In this document: piece after piece, positions 40,873 to 50,407 of the stretch | Numbering within the stretch: the first letter of the stretch is position 1 | Layout: the number at the start of each line of letters is the position of its first letter | Assembly: GCA_964448285.1 (NCBI GenBank) | Contig: CAYUWG010000018.1 | Coordinates: 1 to 59,120 of the forward strand | Length of the DNA: 59,120 nt | Direction of reading: 5' to 3' | Origin: CAYUWG01 sp964448285 | Lineage (GTDB): Bacteria > Bacteroidota > Ignavibacteria > SZUA-365 | The notes under the pieces: generated by a model | Seen by the model: only the letters and a program-made list of their open reading frames with translations | Told to the model about the DNA's origin: nothing | The model's database searches: none | Translations under genes and position numbers: made by a program

Positions 40873-43743
40873 TCACGAATTGAGATATCCGGCAGTCATC
40901 GCATCGAACGCTTTGCGAACCCGCGTTCTGAGTGTGCGAATGAATGCATCGAATTCGGCGACATTTCCCCAATCCATCGCTCGCGCAAGGAGTGCTCGTT
41001 TCTCAATCTGCGGCGGGACCACATTCGATGGTGTATCGAGCAGAACACGCAAATAGAGTTGCATCACCCTCAGGGTTCGATAATCTCCTTCGAGGCTTTG
41101 AACCTGAGCAAAATGTTCAGGGATGTAATCGGCGAGCGCGCGAAGCGCGGACAGCGTATTGCCAAGTGAATGAGCAGTCAATTGGCAATGAATCAACTGG
41201 AGCTGCACGAAAAACTCGATGTCCACCAAGCCGCCCGACGAGAGTTTGAGATCGAAGAAATCCCGTTGATTGAATCGAGTCACCGGTTCCATCCTGCGGC
41301 GGAGATGAATGACGCTCTCGATTTGTTCTTTCCCGAGTGAGGTTTCTCGCCTTATACCACTATGAAATTCATCCAATTCGTTGCACAGACGCTCATTACC
41401 AGCAACGCAACGCGATCGTATGAGCGCCATCCGTTCCCAGAACTCTGCACGTCGATTCCAATAGTTTCTGTACGAGTCAAAGGAAACAGCTAACGGACTG
41501 TTGCGACCTTCGGGTCGAAGACGGGCATCGACTTCATAGAGCATACTCCCACCTTTCGTCGATTGGAGTTCGGATAACAGTTTCGTTGCGAGTTCCTGCG
41601 CGTACTCTGCCTGGAATTTTTCGGACGGTTCGAAGATAAAGACAATGTCTAAATCGCTTCCCGGAATGCGCTCGAATGCACCGTACTTCCCCAGAGCGAT
41701 GATCGCGAACGCCGGATTCTCATATGATTGTGCGACTCGTTGGGCGATTGTCGTAAGGCAGTGGTCTGAAACTTCCGTCACACGACGAGTGCACTCCTCA
41801 AAGGAAATATCGCCACAAAGGAATCTTCCCAGAGCGTCGGTCTCGTGGAGCAATTTCAACGTGTGAAGATCATCCGCTGGCATAGACTGCGCGCTCCATC
41901 CTCCGACCAATGATTCGAACACGATGGGATGCATGGTGACCTTTCGAAGAAATGCGGGTGCATGCGCTGCCAGGCGAATCAGCAACCGCCTGCTGTTCGG
42001 AGATTCAAGCATTGAAAGAACGAGATCCGGCGAGGGTGTTCGGGAGAAAAGCAACACTAGCTCAGAAAAACATTCATCAGGAAGATTCTCACCGCCGATC
42101 ACTTCGAGAAGTTGGCCAAGCATCGCATCGATCCGCTCTTGTTGCCGCAACGTCACGGGACGGCGGTCGTCACCTCGACGCATGGAATCGAGCAGACCTT
42201 CCGCTTTGACAGGATCGCGAAAGCCTGCATCTGAGAGGCGACTTGACATAGCTGGTGAAGAATGGTCGGTTGTGCTGAAGACTTGTTCGTAGAATCGAAT
42301 TACCGTCTCCCGTACGCGTTGGAATTCGCTCATGAATTGATCACCGCTATCGAAACCAAGCTTCATCGCCAATTCGGTTCGCTTCCCTTCATTGCTTGGA
42401 ATCGTATGCGTCTGTTCGAATGCCTCCAACTGAACCGCATGTTCGATACGACGAAGCGTCCGATAACAATCTTCGATCTGTCGCCCTTCATCTTCTGCAA
42501 CGATCCCCTTCTCGACAAGCCGAGCTAAAGCGTCGAGCGTTCCTTGCACGCCAATGGAATTCTCCTTCGGTCCGAAGAGCATCTGAAGCGCTTGTACGCT
42601 GAATTCGATCATCCGAATGCCCCCCTTGCAATGCTTGACGTTCAACTCTTCATCCCATCGTTCAGACAGTCGCCGGCTTATGTCTGAGAGGAGTTTCGAT
42701 ACCGGAAAGAGCGGAGTCCTCGGATAAACGAAGGGGCGCAGTTCTTCGAGAAAGGACTCACCGGACTGAGTATTCCCAGCGATAACGCGAGCCTTGATCA
42801 GCATTTGGCGCTCCCAGAGCTGCCCTCGCGATTCGTAATAGTGTTTCGCAGCGGCAAATGAAATCGCTAACGGTCCCGCATTTCCATCCGGTCGCAAACG
42901 GAAATCCGTCCGGTAAAAAAATCCCTCGGATGTTACGTCCGTAAGGAATCGAATCAGTTGCTCGACGACGCGAAGGACCAAATCGTGCGTCGCGAACGAT
43001 TCACTGAGCGCGTCATTCCGATCATAGAGCACCATCAGATCGATGTCCGAGCTATAGTTCAGTTCATTCCCACCCAACTTGCCAAGCGCGAAAATCACGA
43101 TCCCTCTATGCAACTCATATCCATACCGCTTTTCGACTAAACGGATGGCCTCATCGAGCAACACACAGACGATGGAATCAGCCAATGCAGACAAATGCCG
43201 TGTTGTCTGTTTCAAATCCGCCTTGCCCATGATATCGCGCATGGCAATCCGAAGGAGGGTTCTTCGCTGGAATCTCTTCAAAGCGTCGAGCCTTCGGTCA
43301 TGCGACTGAAAACGGGCGAACGTTTCCCGCGCACTGTCCATGTATGAAGGAGTTCCTTCATCATCCGAAACACTCTCCGTCGATGTGATCCAGCGGAACA
43401 GTTCGGGGTCGCGCACGAGAACGTCTGCCAAATAATTCGAGCTGCACACGAGACGAAAAAAAAGCTCGAGTAATACCGGATGCTGAACCACATCGTGGAT
43501 GAAGGATGATGCACTGAACGTCGATTCGATGAATCGATCGAGATGAACGAGGGCAAATTCAGGTGACGGCAACACGACCAGTTGCGCGACGAGAACATCT
43601 TCGAATGCCTGAACGTGCGACGGGGCGCTTTTAATGACACGCTGGATGAACTGCCGGTACAACTCCACAACGCGCACGCTCGATTCAGTTCGCAATGCGA
43701 GCGACTCAGGAAGTTGTATGTGTTTCAGTTCTCCGATGGACAT
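40873..43743 (-). CDS. glnE: Bifunctional glutamine synthetase adenylyltransferase / deadenylase
   Basis: Adds or removes AMP on the regulatory tyrosine of glutamine synthetase. About 956 residues, full length. Two nucleotidyltransferase domains are visible: the N-terminal one with FALGKLGGNELNYSSDIDLMVLY and RTDFRLRPDGNAGPL, and the C-terminal one with IALGKYGAFERIPGSDLDIVFIF and DARLRPEGRNSPL. The helical regulatory parts lie between and after. In the C-terminal motif the usual GG after LGK is YGA and the linker is altered, but the SDLD metal ligands remain. ATG 43743 is preferred over TTG 43785. A good promoter ends four bases before this ATG, implying a leaderless message. Pairs with glnA at 32658. 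Confidence 0.95.
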   Translation of the reverse strand: MSIGELKHIQLPESLALRTESSVRVVELYRQFIQRVIKSAPSHVQAFEDVLVAQLVVLPSPEFALVHLDRFIESTFSASSFIHDVVQHPVLLELFFRLVCSSNYLADVLVRDPELFRWITSTESVSDDEGTPSYMDSARETFARFQSHDRRLDALKRFQRRTLLRIAMRDIMGKADLKQTTRHLSALADSIVCVLLDEAIRLVEKRYGYELHRGIVIFALGKLGGNELNYSSDIDLMVLYDRNDALSESFATHDLVLRVVEQLIRFLTDVTSEGFFYRTDFRLRPDGNAGPLAISFAAAKHYYESRGQLWERQMLIKARVIAGNTQSGESFLEELRPFVYPRTPLFPVSKLLSDISRRLSERWDEELNVKHCKGGIRMIEFSVQALQMLFGPKENSIGVQGTLDALARLVEKGIVAEDEGRQIEDCYRTLRRIEHAVQLEAFEQTHTIPSNEGKRTELAMKLGFDSGDQFMSEFQRVRETVIRFYEQVFSTTDHSSPAMSSRLSDAGFRDPVKAEGLLDSMRRGDDRRPVTLRQQERIDAMLGQLLEVIGGENLPDECFSELVLLFSRTPSPDLVLSMLESPNSRRLLIRLAAHAPAFLRKVTMHPIVFESLVGGWSAQSMPADDLHTLKLLHETDALGRFLCGDISFEECTRRVTEVSDHCLTTIAQRVAQSYENPAFAIIALGKYGAFERIPGSDLDIVFIFEPSEKFQAEYAQELATKLLSELQSTKGGSMLYEVDARLRPEGRNSPLAVSFDSYRNYWNRRAEFWERMALIRSRCVAGNERLCNELDEFHSGIRRETSLGKEQIESVIHLRRRMEPVTRFNQRDFFDLKLSSGGLVDIEFFVQLQLIHCQLTAHSLGNTLSALRALADYIPEHFAQVQSLEGDYRTLRVMQLYLRVLLDTPSNVVPPQIEKRALLARAMDWGNVAEFDAFIRTLRTRVRKAFDAMTAGYLNS

Positions 43744-43747
43744 GTGT

Positions 43748-43778
43748 CGAAAGTAGGGTTTGGCGGCGGTTCGTTCAA
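43748..43778 (-). promoter_or_regulatory. Promoter of glnE
   Basis: Reading leftwards: TTG (complement of 43776-43778), 20 bases, TACTTTCG (complement of 43748-43755), one mismatch from TAnnTTTG. Only four bases separate the box from ATG 43743, so transcription should start at or next to the start codon. Confidence 0.45.
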
Positions 43779-43864
43779 TTGTCAACCGTGGCGATATCGG
43801 TCCGCGAGCGTTTCTCCGGTTCTTTCAGAAAACCGTATGTCACGGAACAGTGAAAACGCTCGGC

Positions 43865-43899
43865 AAAAAAAAGAGGCTGGCCCGATTGGGACAGCCTCT
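43865..43899 (-). terminator. Intrinsic terminator after the BNR T9SS gene
   Basis: On the minus strand: AGAGGCTG, 12-base loop, CAGCCTCT, then eight T counting the T that closes the stem. Begins 20 bases after the stop codon. Strong. Confidence 0.9.
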
Positions 43900-43919
43900 G
43901 TTCTTTGAACGTGTTCGCG

Positions 43920-45848
43920 TTACTTCAGAAGAAGCATCTTCTGTGTTGCGACGTTACCACCGCTTTCGAGACGATAGGTGTAAATACCGCTCGGCAAATG
44001 TGCCCCGTTGAAGTTCACGGTATGCTGACCTGCTTCCATGAAGCGATCGACAAGTGTAGCAACCTCCTGGCCGAGAAGGTTGAACACCCGGAGTCTGGCA
44101 TTCGCGGAAGAAGACAGACTGAAGTTGATCTGCGTTCCCGGATTGAACGGATTCGGATAGTTCTGATCGAGCGTGAATTCAGAAGGAAGATTCTCCTTCC
44201 CGGTTGACACTGCTACATTGATACTAACGCCTGAGACAAAGTATATATTCGCCTCTGCGAGATCATCGGTATCCGGACCTGCATCGCCTTCACCGAATAC
44301 GGTAAAGATAATGTGGAGCTTTCCGTCACCACCGACCCATGGTGCCATTTTTGTCAGTTTCTCATCTACGGTTTTCGTATCGGTGACTTTGATTGCAGGG
44401 AATATCCAACCGCGTGTCGCCTCGGTGTTACTCCTGATATCTTTCGCACTCATGTAGATGTTGTGAATCGTATCACGCGCAACCGGTGACGGATGACCGC
44501 GAGGTGCCGTTACGAAGTTAGAATCCGGATCAACCCACTTCGCATAGAGCTTATTTCCGTCAATCGACTTTGCGAACTCGTGCTCGTTGTAGAGGAGAAA
44601 TGTCGTCTGTGGATTAGGAGGTACTCCAGGTGACAAGAATCGTCTCACCCAGGCGTTGTTGATATAGTCAAGCCCGAAAAACTCCCAATCGCTTGTGCCC
44701 TTCGTAATCTCTCCGACGTAGGTTGAATCGAGTGGATAGAACGTATCGCTGCTGAGCGACACGAGAAAATGCTCCTTCCCCTTTGCATCGACGGCGACTG
44801 CAAGAGACGGGAAGAAGTTGGCTATACTTTTATTAAGCTCAACATTCACCAAGCTGAGCGCAGTGATCGGAATTGTCTCCGGTTGGCTCCATGTCGAACC
44901 GCCATCAGTGGATTTAATAAAGCCAATTCTATGCAATACATCATTGATGAAGAATCGACCCTGGTCCGTTTTCAATGCAATGAATGCAATGACTAACGTC
45001 TTGCCATCGGGCGAGATATCAATTGTTGGTGTGTATATCTCCAGGTTTCCAGCGACAGGTTCCGTTAAAACCGGATTATTGAGGTTGATATTCCATGTCA
45101 CACCTTTATCGGTCGATATAACCATATAGTGTTCACCAAAATCATTTCCCGTAGAAGGATCAATACCAAGTACGAGACTGAACATCTTTCCTGTCGTCAA
45201 ATCGACAACAGGCGTAACCGGGGACGCATATTCCGGAGGAGTCGGGCCCCATTTGTTCTTTGTGAATGGACCGTTCAATGGACCTGATGCATAGGGTACC
45301 TCGCCGAAACTTCCGGATGGTTTGAGTTGCGCCCAAGCTGCCGCGAGTGTCACGTCGTTTCGGTCCGGGGATTCGGTGGGATTTAGCAGTACAATGCTGG
45401 GATGTCTCGCTGCAAGTTGGTTGTTGATGTTTTCTGTACCAACGTTGATGGTCGGGCTTTCTCCGTTCCAGGTGTTTCCGTTATCCGTTGAAATATTGAC
45501 CGTCAATTCACCACTTCGAACGTTCTGCCGGTCGGGATAGCCACGTCGATAGATTGTAGCAAGTGTATTCGAGGCGGGATCGTACGAAATCTGATTGGAG
45601 TTGCGATTGAGCGATGTGTACCCATTCCACATCTTTCCGATCCATACTTGCCCGGCGGTGACTTCAGGTGCGGAAGATGATCGTGCCTTCAACGGTGGAC
45701 GGGTTACCTCGCGCTCGACGACATTTTTTTCAACCTGCATATAGCGGATCTCGTCCGGGATGCGCATTTGCTGCTGGGCTTGGATTAGCCCACTGAAAAC
45801 TGGCAGGACGAGAGCGACGACCATTGCAGTGCGTGTCAGTGTATGCAT
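43920..45848 (-). CDS. Secreted sialidase-like (BNR) propeller protein with T9SS sorting domain
   Basis: 642 residues. ATG 45848 has AGAGG four bases upstream and begins a signal peptide ending IQAQQ. The body is a propeller with Asp-box motifs (ISTDNGNTWNG, ISTDKGVTWNI, KSTDGGSTWSQ) spaced as in exo-sialidases and other BNR proteins. I see no Arg triad, so glycosidase activity cannot be claimed. The C-terminal sorting domain is textbook: DQNYPNPFNPGTQINFSL, LRVFNLLGQEVATLVD, LPSGIYTYRLESG, KMLLLK. Single-gene transcript ending in a strong terminator. Confidence 0.9.
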   Translation of the reverse strand: MHTLTRTAMVVALVLPVFSGLIQAQQQMRIPDEIRYMQVEKNVVEREVTRPPLKARSSSAPEVTAGQVWIGKMWNGYTSLNRNSNQISYDPASNTLATIYRRGYPDRQNVRSGELTVNISTDNGNTWNGESPTINVGTENINNQLAARHPSIVLLNPTESPDRNDVTLAAAWAQLKPSGSFGEVPYASGPLNGPFTKNKWGPTPPEYASPVTPVVDLTTGKMFSLVLGIDPSTGNDFGEHYMVISTDKGVTWNINLNNPVLTEPVAGNLEIYTPTIDISPDGKTLVIAFIALKTDQGRFFINDVLHRIGFIKSTDGGSTWSQPETIPITALSLVNVELNKSIANFFPSLAVAVDAKGKEHFLVSLSSDTFYPLDSTYVGEITKGTSDWEFFGLDYINNAWVRRFLSPGVPPNPQTTFLLYNEHEFAKSIDGNKLYAKWVDPDSNFVTAPRGHPSPVARDTIHNIYMSAKDIRSNTEATRGWIFPAIKVTDTKTVDEKLTKMAPWVGGDGKLHIIFTVFGEGDAGPDTDDLAEANIYFVSGVSINVAVSTGKENLPSEFTLDQNYPNPFNPGTQINFSLSSSANARLRVFNLLGQEVATLVDRFMEAGQHTVNFNGAHLPSGIYTYRLESGGNVATQKMLLLK

Positions 45849-46020
45849 ATGACCTCTCTTTCTGTGAGTGTTTGTGAATGAAACTGTAGTTGCTGTGACT
45901 TGTGTGTTCTCCCTGTTACCGTTCTTGAAACTTAGTGATTTTCCCTTTAATCGTTCCTAACGAAATCAATCCATTCATTTCGAAAGGCTGCGGCAAATGC
46001 GTAAGCCTCTATTCTTTGTT

Positions 46021-47190
46021 TCAAGGTGATTGATTCTTCTCTTTTCCAAAACGTACGATGAGGACTTCATTCCCATAAGTGACGGTGATGACACGCGCAT
46101 ATTCTTGAGCCTCATTCCTCGTTTCGAATGGTCCAACCATGATCCTGTACCACGAACCGCGCGCGACATCGAACGTGACGATTGCAGGAATGCCCTCTTT
46201 CAGCAACCGCGCCGCTTCGTCAACCGCTGTTCGTTTCGATCGAAAGCTCGAAACCTGTACTGCGTACCCAGTCGATGGAACTGGAATGACGCGAACTGGC
46301 GATGGTTGAATCCCGGAAGAGCCTACGTTCGGTCGTTGCTGCGATTCAACCTCCATGGGTATATCAACTGTATTGATTCGGACACTATCGATAAACGCAC
46401 CCTTGTCGATAACATCTTTCAGTGAATCCTTCATCACCAGCGCATGAGTTGACGATTCGAACGGTCCTAAACGCACGCGGTAAAATGTCGCCTGCCGCAG
46501 CGAGAGGTACTCGCTTTCAACGACTACGGGGAGGCTGCGCTTTTTCAATTCATCCGCATGTCGCTGTGCTTGTCCATGTTCTTTCCACGATGATACTTGA
46601 ATGTAGAAGTCGAATTCCCTTACGGCTTCCGGTTGCGGAGCAGCTATTTCCACCGAGGGCGTTTCAACCTTTGCGGCTTGCTCACGTTGTGCACGGGCTC
46701 TTACGCGTTCGTCCGGTGGAGCCGTCCGGAGGAATTCCGCGATCGCCTGGCGCAACGGCGGATAGGGATTCACATACCAGATGAAGGACATCAAAAGCAG
46801 GATGCCAATGATGATTGAAAAACCCACGAGCGGCCATTTGCTCTTTTCCGGACTTGCCTTCGGCGGCCGAACCACTTTAGGTTCTTCGACCGACAGCTTA
46901 TCCGGCTCATCGAATTGCGGCGGATTCAATTCCAGGCCTGCTTTTGAATCAGCTTCAATGCTCGGAACAACACGTTCCGGCTCATCGGCGGTTGTGAGGG
47001 GCATTTCCTCCGTTTCCATCTGCACGCTCGCGGATTTTCCGCCGTGGATTTCTTTCGGCAGTTCCGTCAGTTCTTCCGGGAGATTGGTAACGCTGTGACC
47101 TTCGGATAGATGAGCCGAGGCTTTCCCCTGCGGATGTTGATCCGGGTCGGTTTTGTCGGGCTTTTTTTGAACGAAATTGAAATCAGGCAC
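46021..47190 (-). CDS. One-pass membrane protein with two SPOR domains
   Basis: 389 residues. An acidic, Pro-rich cytoplasmic region of ~115 residues is followed by one membrane helix (WPLVGFSIIIGILLLMSFIWYV, about 120-141), then two SPOR domains: FYIQVSSWKEHGQAQRHADELKKR...YRVRLGPFES (about 195-270) and YAVQVSSFRSKRTAVDEAARLLKEG...YRIMVGPFETRNEAQEYAR (about 310-380). SPOR domains bind denuded septal peptidoglycan, so a role at division sites or in envelope maintenance is likely. GTG 47190 is the start. Its upstream partner, a TPR lipid/secreted protein, ends 17 bases before. Confidence 0.9.
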   Translation of the reverse strand: MPDFNFVQKKPDKTDPDQHPQGKASAHLSEGHSVTNLPEELTELPKEIHGGKSASVQMETEEMPLTTADEPERVVPSIEADSKAGLELNPPQFDEPDKLSVEEPKVVRPPKASPEKSKWPLVGFSIIIGILLLMSFIWYVNPYPPLRQAIAEFLRTAPPDERVRARAQREQAAKVETPSVEIAAPQPEAVREFDFYIQVSSWKEHGQAQRHADELKKRSLPVVVESEYLSLRQATFYRVRLGPFESSTHALVMKDSLKDVIDKGAFIDSVRINTVDIPMEVESQQRPNVGSSGIQPSPVRVIPVPSTGYAVQVSSFRSKRTAVDEAARLLKEGIPAIVTFDVARGSWYRIMVGPFETRNEAQEYARVITVTYGNEVLIVRFGKEKNQSP

Positions 47191-47207
47191 CGATCATCCC
47201 AGGTGGG

Positions 47208-48347
47208 TTAGCGGCGTTTTGGAATGGTAATCTGCTTGATGTTGTGTTCGACCTTTTTACGGTCCTTGGCTCGCGGATTCAACTCGAGGTACGTCGTGTA
47301 AGCCCATAAGGCTTTCTGCAGATCATTGAGCCGCAAGTACGTGTCACCGAGAATTTTGTAGCTCTGTGCGTACGACGGGTCGAATTCGACAGCCTGCAAG
47401 AGCGTCTGTTCAGCGTCCGCATATTTCCCCGACATGAGGAAATGCGTTCCGAGCGCAACCCGCGTCGAGGTTAGAAACGGATTCGTGCTCAAGGCCTGGC
47501 GTATTTTCACGATCCCATCCACACGGCTGGCATCACGATGTAACATCCGTTCACCCGACTTTGCCATTGCCACTGATTCCTGGAGTTTGTCATGTCCGGA
47601 GGAATCATAGACTCCGTAGCGCAGATGCTGTGGAAGAAAATCAAGTGTGAGAACGTAGCTATCGATGAGGTTTTTTCCCGAGATGTTGGCACGGCTTGCT
47701 TCGTGCGTGTTATAGCGCACGAACATCTCTTTCTTCCCGTCGAAATTCATATCCGAAAAAACGGTAAGAACGTCCTCCGTCATTTGCTTCCCATCGCGAA
47801 CGAAATCCTGCTGAATCCAGGACGTGAGGATGAGGATGGCTGTTTGCTGGAAAGAAAGAATCGTCCCCTTCCATCCTTGCGTTCCATCCGGGTTCGTGTA
47901 GGCATTCTGGAGATACATTTGAATGCCGTTTTCCAAAACCTTGATCGGGCGGATAAGAGACTTTCCTCCGGGAAACGAGAACACATCGAACAAACGATAC
48001 TTGCCGCCACCGATCGGAGCAATCACTGTCAGGACGTTGCAGCCGGATGTTTCGGAACCTGAATGGTAGAGAAGGAACATTTCTTCCGTGCCATCGCCAT
48101 CGAAGTCTGCCTGATATCCGCGCAATGCGCCGACAGCCTCGCCGTCGAGACAGACGTCCGTCTTCGATATTCCTTCACCCGACTCCCGAATGATTTCTTC
48201 GAATGCCGTTGCAGGCAACGAGATTTCAGCGTATTCATTTCCCTTTGCGACTTGTGATTCCATGCCGAAGGCAAACTGTGCGGAACCGCGTTGGGAGATA
48301 AGGAAAATCAGCGCAAGTGTCGTCAGGATGGTCGTTGTATGTTTCAT
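47208..48347 (-). CDS. Secreted TPR protein, function unknown
   Basis: 379 residues with a signal peptide ending GSAQ. The middle (about 70-260) looks like a beta-propeller-type integrin-alpha/VCBS-like region with acidic turns (YQADFDGDGTEEMFLLYHSG, FSDMNFDGKKEMFVRYN), resembling calcium-binding loops. The C-terminal ~100 residues hold TPR helices (STRVALGTHFLMSGKYADAEQTLLQAVEFDPSYAQSYKILGDTYLRLNDLQKALWAYTTYLELNP). Probably periplasmic. Co-transcribed with the SPOR gene, which suggests a peptidoglycan-linked task. Promoter at 48385-48414. Confidence 0.78.
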   Translation of the reverse strand: MKHTTTILTTLALIFLISQRGSAQFAFGMESQVAKGNEYAEISLPATAFEEIIRESGEGISKTDVCLDGEAVGALRGYQADFDGDGTEEMFLLYHSGSETSGCNVLTVIAPIGGGKYRLFDVFSFPGGKSLIRPIKVLENGIQMYLQNAYTNPDGTQGWKGTILSFQQTAILILTSWIQQDFVRDGKQMTEDVLTVFSDMNFDGKKEMFVRYNTHEASRANISGKNLIDSYVLTLDFLPQHLRYGVYDSSGHDKLQESVAMAKSGERMLHRDASRVDGIVKIRQALSTNPFLTSTRVALGTHFLMSGKYADAEQTLLQAVEFDPSYAQSYKILGDTYLRLNDLQKALWAYTTYLELNPRAKDRKKVEHNIKQITIPKRR

Positions 48348-48384
48348 GGATTGTTGAAAAGAGGTTGAAGAACAAAGGCCGGAT

Positions 48385-48414
48385 CAAAATACGTTGCATC
48401 ATTCCGAGTTGCAA
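48385..48414 (-). promoter_or_regulatory. Probable promoter of the TPR-SPOR unit
   Basis: Reading leftwards: TTG (complement of 48412-48414), 20 bases, TATTTTG (complement of 48385-48391). The box is one base shorter than TAnnTTTG. The leader to ATG 48347 is ~30 bases. Confidence 0.4.
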
Positions 48415-48527
48415 CCGTTTCAATTCGCGCTGCATGCTGTCTTCCATGTTATCCCGTCGGATCAGGGTGCTTGCAGCTTGCAGGAAGAATCACAAAGTTG
48501 TTTCGGGATAAACGATCATTGAGCGCC

Positions 48528-49892
48528 ATGGAAATCATATCAATCAATCCTGCCACTGGAACCGAGTTGGATCACTACCCCGTGCATCGAACCGATGAAA
48601 TACACAAGATCATTGAGCAAGCACATCGCGAGTTCATCGAGTGGAAGGATGTTTCTTTCGATCGACGCGCGAAACTCATGTCCCGCGCTGCGGAAATTTT
48701 AGAAGAGCGCAAATCCCTGTACGCTGAAACGATGACCCGTGAAATGGGAAAGCCTATCAGGCAATCGGAAGCGGAGATTGAGAAGTGCGCATGGGTGTGC
48801 CGATACTATGCGGAGAACGCTTCATCGTTTCTCGCTGAGGAAGTCATTCCAACGGACGCATCCCGCAGCTTCGTTCGCTACGATCCAATCGGAATTGTGC
48901 TTGCCGTCATGCCGTGGAATTTTCCATTCTGGCAAGTGTTTCGTTTTGCCGCACCTGCGCTGATGGCAGGCAATGGGGGTCTCCTCAAGCATGCGTCGAA
49001 CGTCCCGAAGTGCGCTCTTCAGATCGAGGAAGTATTTCGCGATGCCGGTTTTCCTGAGAATCTCTTTCGCACGCTCATCATCCCGTCCTCGGCTGTTGAG
49101 AGTGTCATCCGTGACAAGCATGTCACGGCCGTAACTCTAACCGGAAGTGATGGTGCCGGACGTTCGGTGGCAACCATCGCCGGAAGTTGTTTGAAGAAGA
49201 CCGTGCTCGAACTTGGCGGCAGCGACCCGTTCATCATTCTTCACGACGCTGATATCCGGAGCGCGGTGCGCACCGCGGTAACCGCACGCCTGATCAACAC
49301 GGGACAGAGTTGTATCGCTGCGAAGCGGTTCATCGTCGTCGAAGAGGTCGCTGACGAATTTGAAAGCCTGTTCGTCGAAGAGATGGGCCGCCGGAAGATG
49401 GGCGACCCGATGAATCCTGATACGGAGATCGGGCCAATGGCCCGCAAGGATTTGGTCGAAGAGATCCAGGGGCAGGTGCTGCGAAGCGTCGAACAAGGTG
49501 CAGTGCTTCGTTGTGGCGGGACGTTGATCGAAGGCGAAGGCGCATATTATCCGGCGACCGTTTTAACGAACGTTCAACCGGGAATGGCCGCGTTCGATGA
49601 AGAGATTTTCGGTCCCGTCGCTGCAATCATCAGGGCGAAAGACGAGAATGACGCGGTTGCTCTTGCAAACGCTTCGCCATTTGGATTGGGCGCCGCCGTT
49701 TGGACTCGTGACCTCGACCGTGGAGAGAAGCTCGCCGGATATATCGAATCGGGTTGCGTGTTCATCAACGGCATGGTGAAGTCCGATCCGCGACTTCCTT
49801 TCGGCGGCGTCAAACTCTCAGGCTATGGGAGGGAGCTTTCCTATTTCGGAATCCGCGAATTCGTGAACATCAAATCGGTGTGGGTCGCATGA
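48528..49892 (+). CDS. Aldehyde dehydrogenase, succinate-semialdehyde dehydrogenase-like (YneI/Sad type)
   Basis: NAD(P)-dependent oxidation of an aldehyde to its acid, most likely succinate semialdehyde by family resemblance. 454 residues from ATG 48528; no good upstream site. Visible are MPWNFPFWQVFRFAAPALMAGN, the cofactor-loop VTLTGSDGAGRSVA, the general-base Glu in LELGGSDPFI, the catalytic Cys in TGQSCIAAKRF, and EEIFGPVA. The short length and the start MEIISINPATG are as in YneI-like enzymes. The exact substrate cannot be read from sequence. Coupled to the membrane-protein gene by an ATGA overlap. Confidence 0.93.
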   Translation: MEIISINPATGTELDHYPVHRTDEIHKIIEQAHREFIEWKDVSFDRRAKLMSRAAEILEERKSLYAETMTREMGKPIRQSEAEIEKCAWVCRYYAENASSFLAEEVIPTDASRSFVRYDPIGIVLAVMPWNFPFWQVFRFAAPALMAGNGGLLKHASNVPKCALQIEEVFRDAGFPENLFRTLIIPSSAVESVIRDKHVTAVTLTGSDGAGRSVATIAGSCLKKTVLELGGSDPFIILHDADIRSAVRTAVTARLINTGQSCIAAKRFIVVEEVADEFESLFVEEMGRRKMGDPMNPDTEIGPMARKDLVEEIQGQVLRSVEQGAVLRCGGTLIEGEGAYYPATVLTNVQPGMAAFDEEIFGPVAAIIRAKDENDAVALANASPFGLGAAVWTRDLDRGEKLAGYIESGCVFINGMVKSDPRLPFGGVKLSGYGRELSYFGIREFVNIKSVWVA

Positions 49893-50407
49893 TCGCGCTT
49901 CTCAACCTGATGAACAATGACGCGGGTGGAAAGCAGAGATATCACCGCTTCTTCCTTTGGATCATCTGGCTCTCCTTGCCGATGACGGCCTTCCTCCTCT
50001 GGATCATCGCTGCCTCGGCGCACCTCGCACCGCATCCGGATATTCCGGGATTGACCGCATCTTCGGTTGGGATTCTCGGCTTCCTCGTGTTCTTCATCTT
50101 TGTGTACAAGTACCAAATCTACATCACGGTCATTGACCGGAAGCGTTGGGTGCTGCTCGGAATTCACGCCCTGACGATCTTCATCCAATTCATCATCCTG
50201 ATCTGGCTGAGCTTCGCTTCTCCGTGGCATTCGCTGCTTCTCTGGGGAAGCTACAGCCTTGAGCATACGGGGAGAGTGTGGGTGATCGCTGTGATCGTGT
50301 TAGGAACGATAACGCTGTTGGGAAGCTTGTTCGACGCCATTCGTCACATGGAGCAATCGCAAAGCAAAGAAGGGGAGATCGAAGTTCCTCAAGAGAGGAA
50401 AGACTGA
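49889..50407 (+). CDS. Four-helix membrane protein, function unknown
   Basis: About 172 residues from ATG 49889, which overlaps the dehydrogenase stop by four bases. Four hydrophobic helices (about 24-46, 58-78, 88-108, 130-150) and an acidic, charged C-terminal tail (QSKEGEIEVPQERKD). No motif recognised. Its 3' end overlaps the convergent epimerase gene by 19 bases. The aldehyde dehydrogenase coupling suggests a shared transcript but gives no function. Confidence 0.75.
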   Translation: MIALLNLMNNDAGGKQRYHRFFLWIIWLSLPMTAFLLWIIAASAHLAPHPDIPGLTASSVGILGFLVFFIFVYKYQIYITVIDRKRWVLLGIHALTIFIQFIILIWLSFASPWHSLLLWGSYSLEHTGRVWVIAVIVLGTITLLGSLFDAIRHMEQSQSKEGEIEVPQERKD

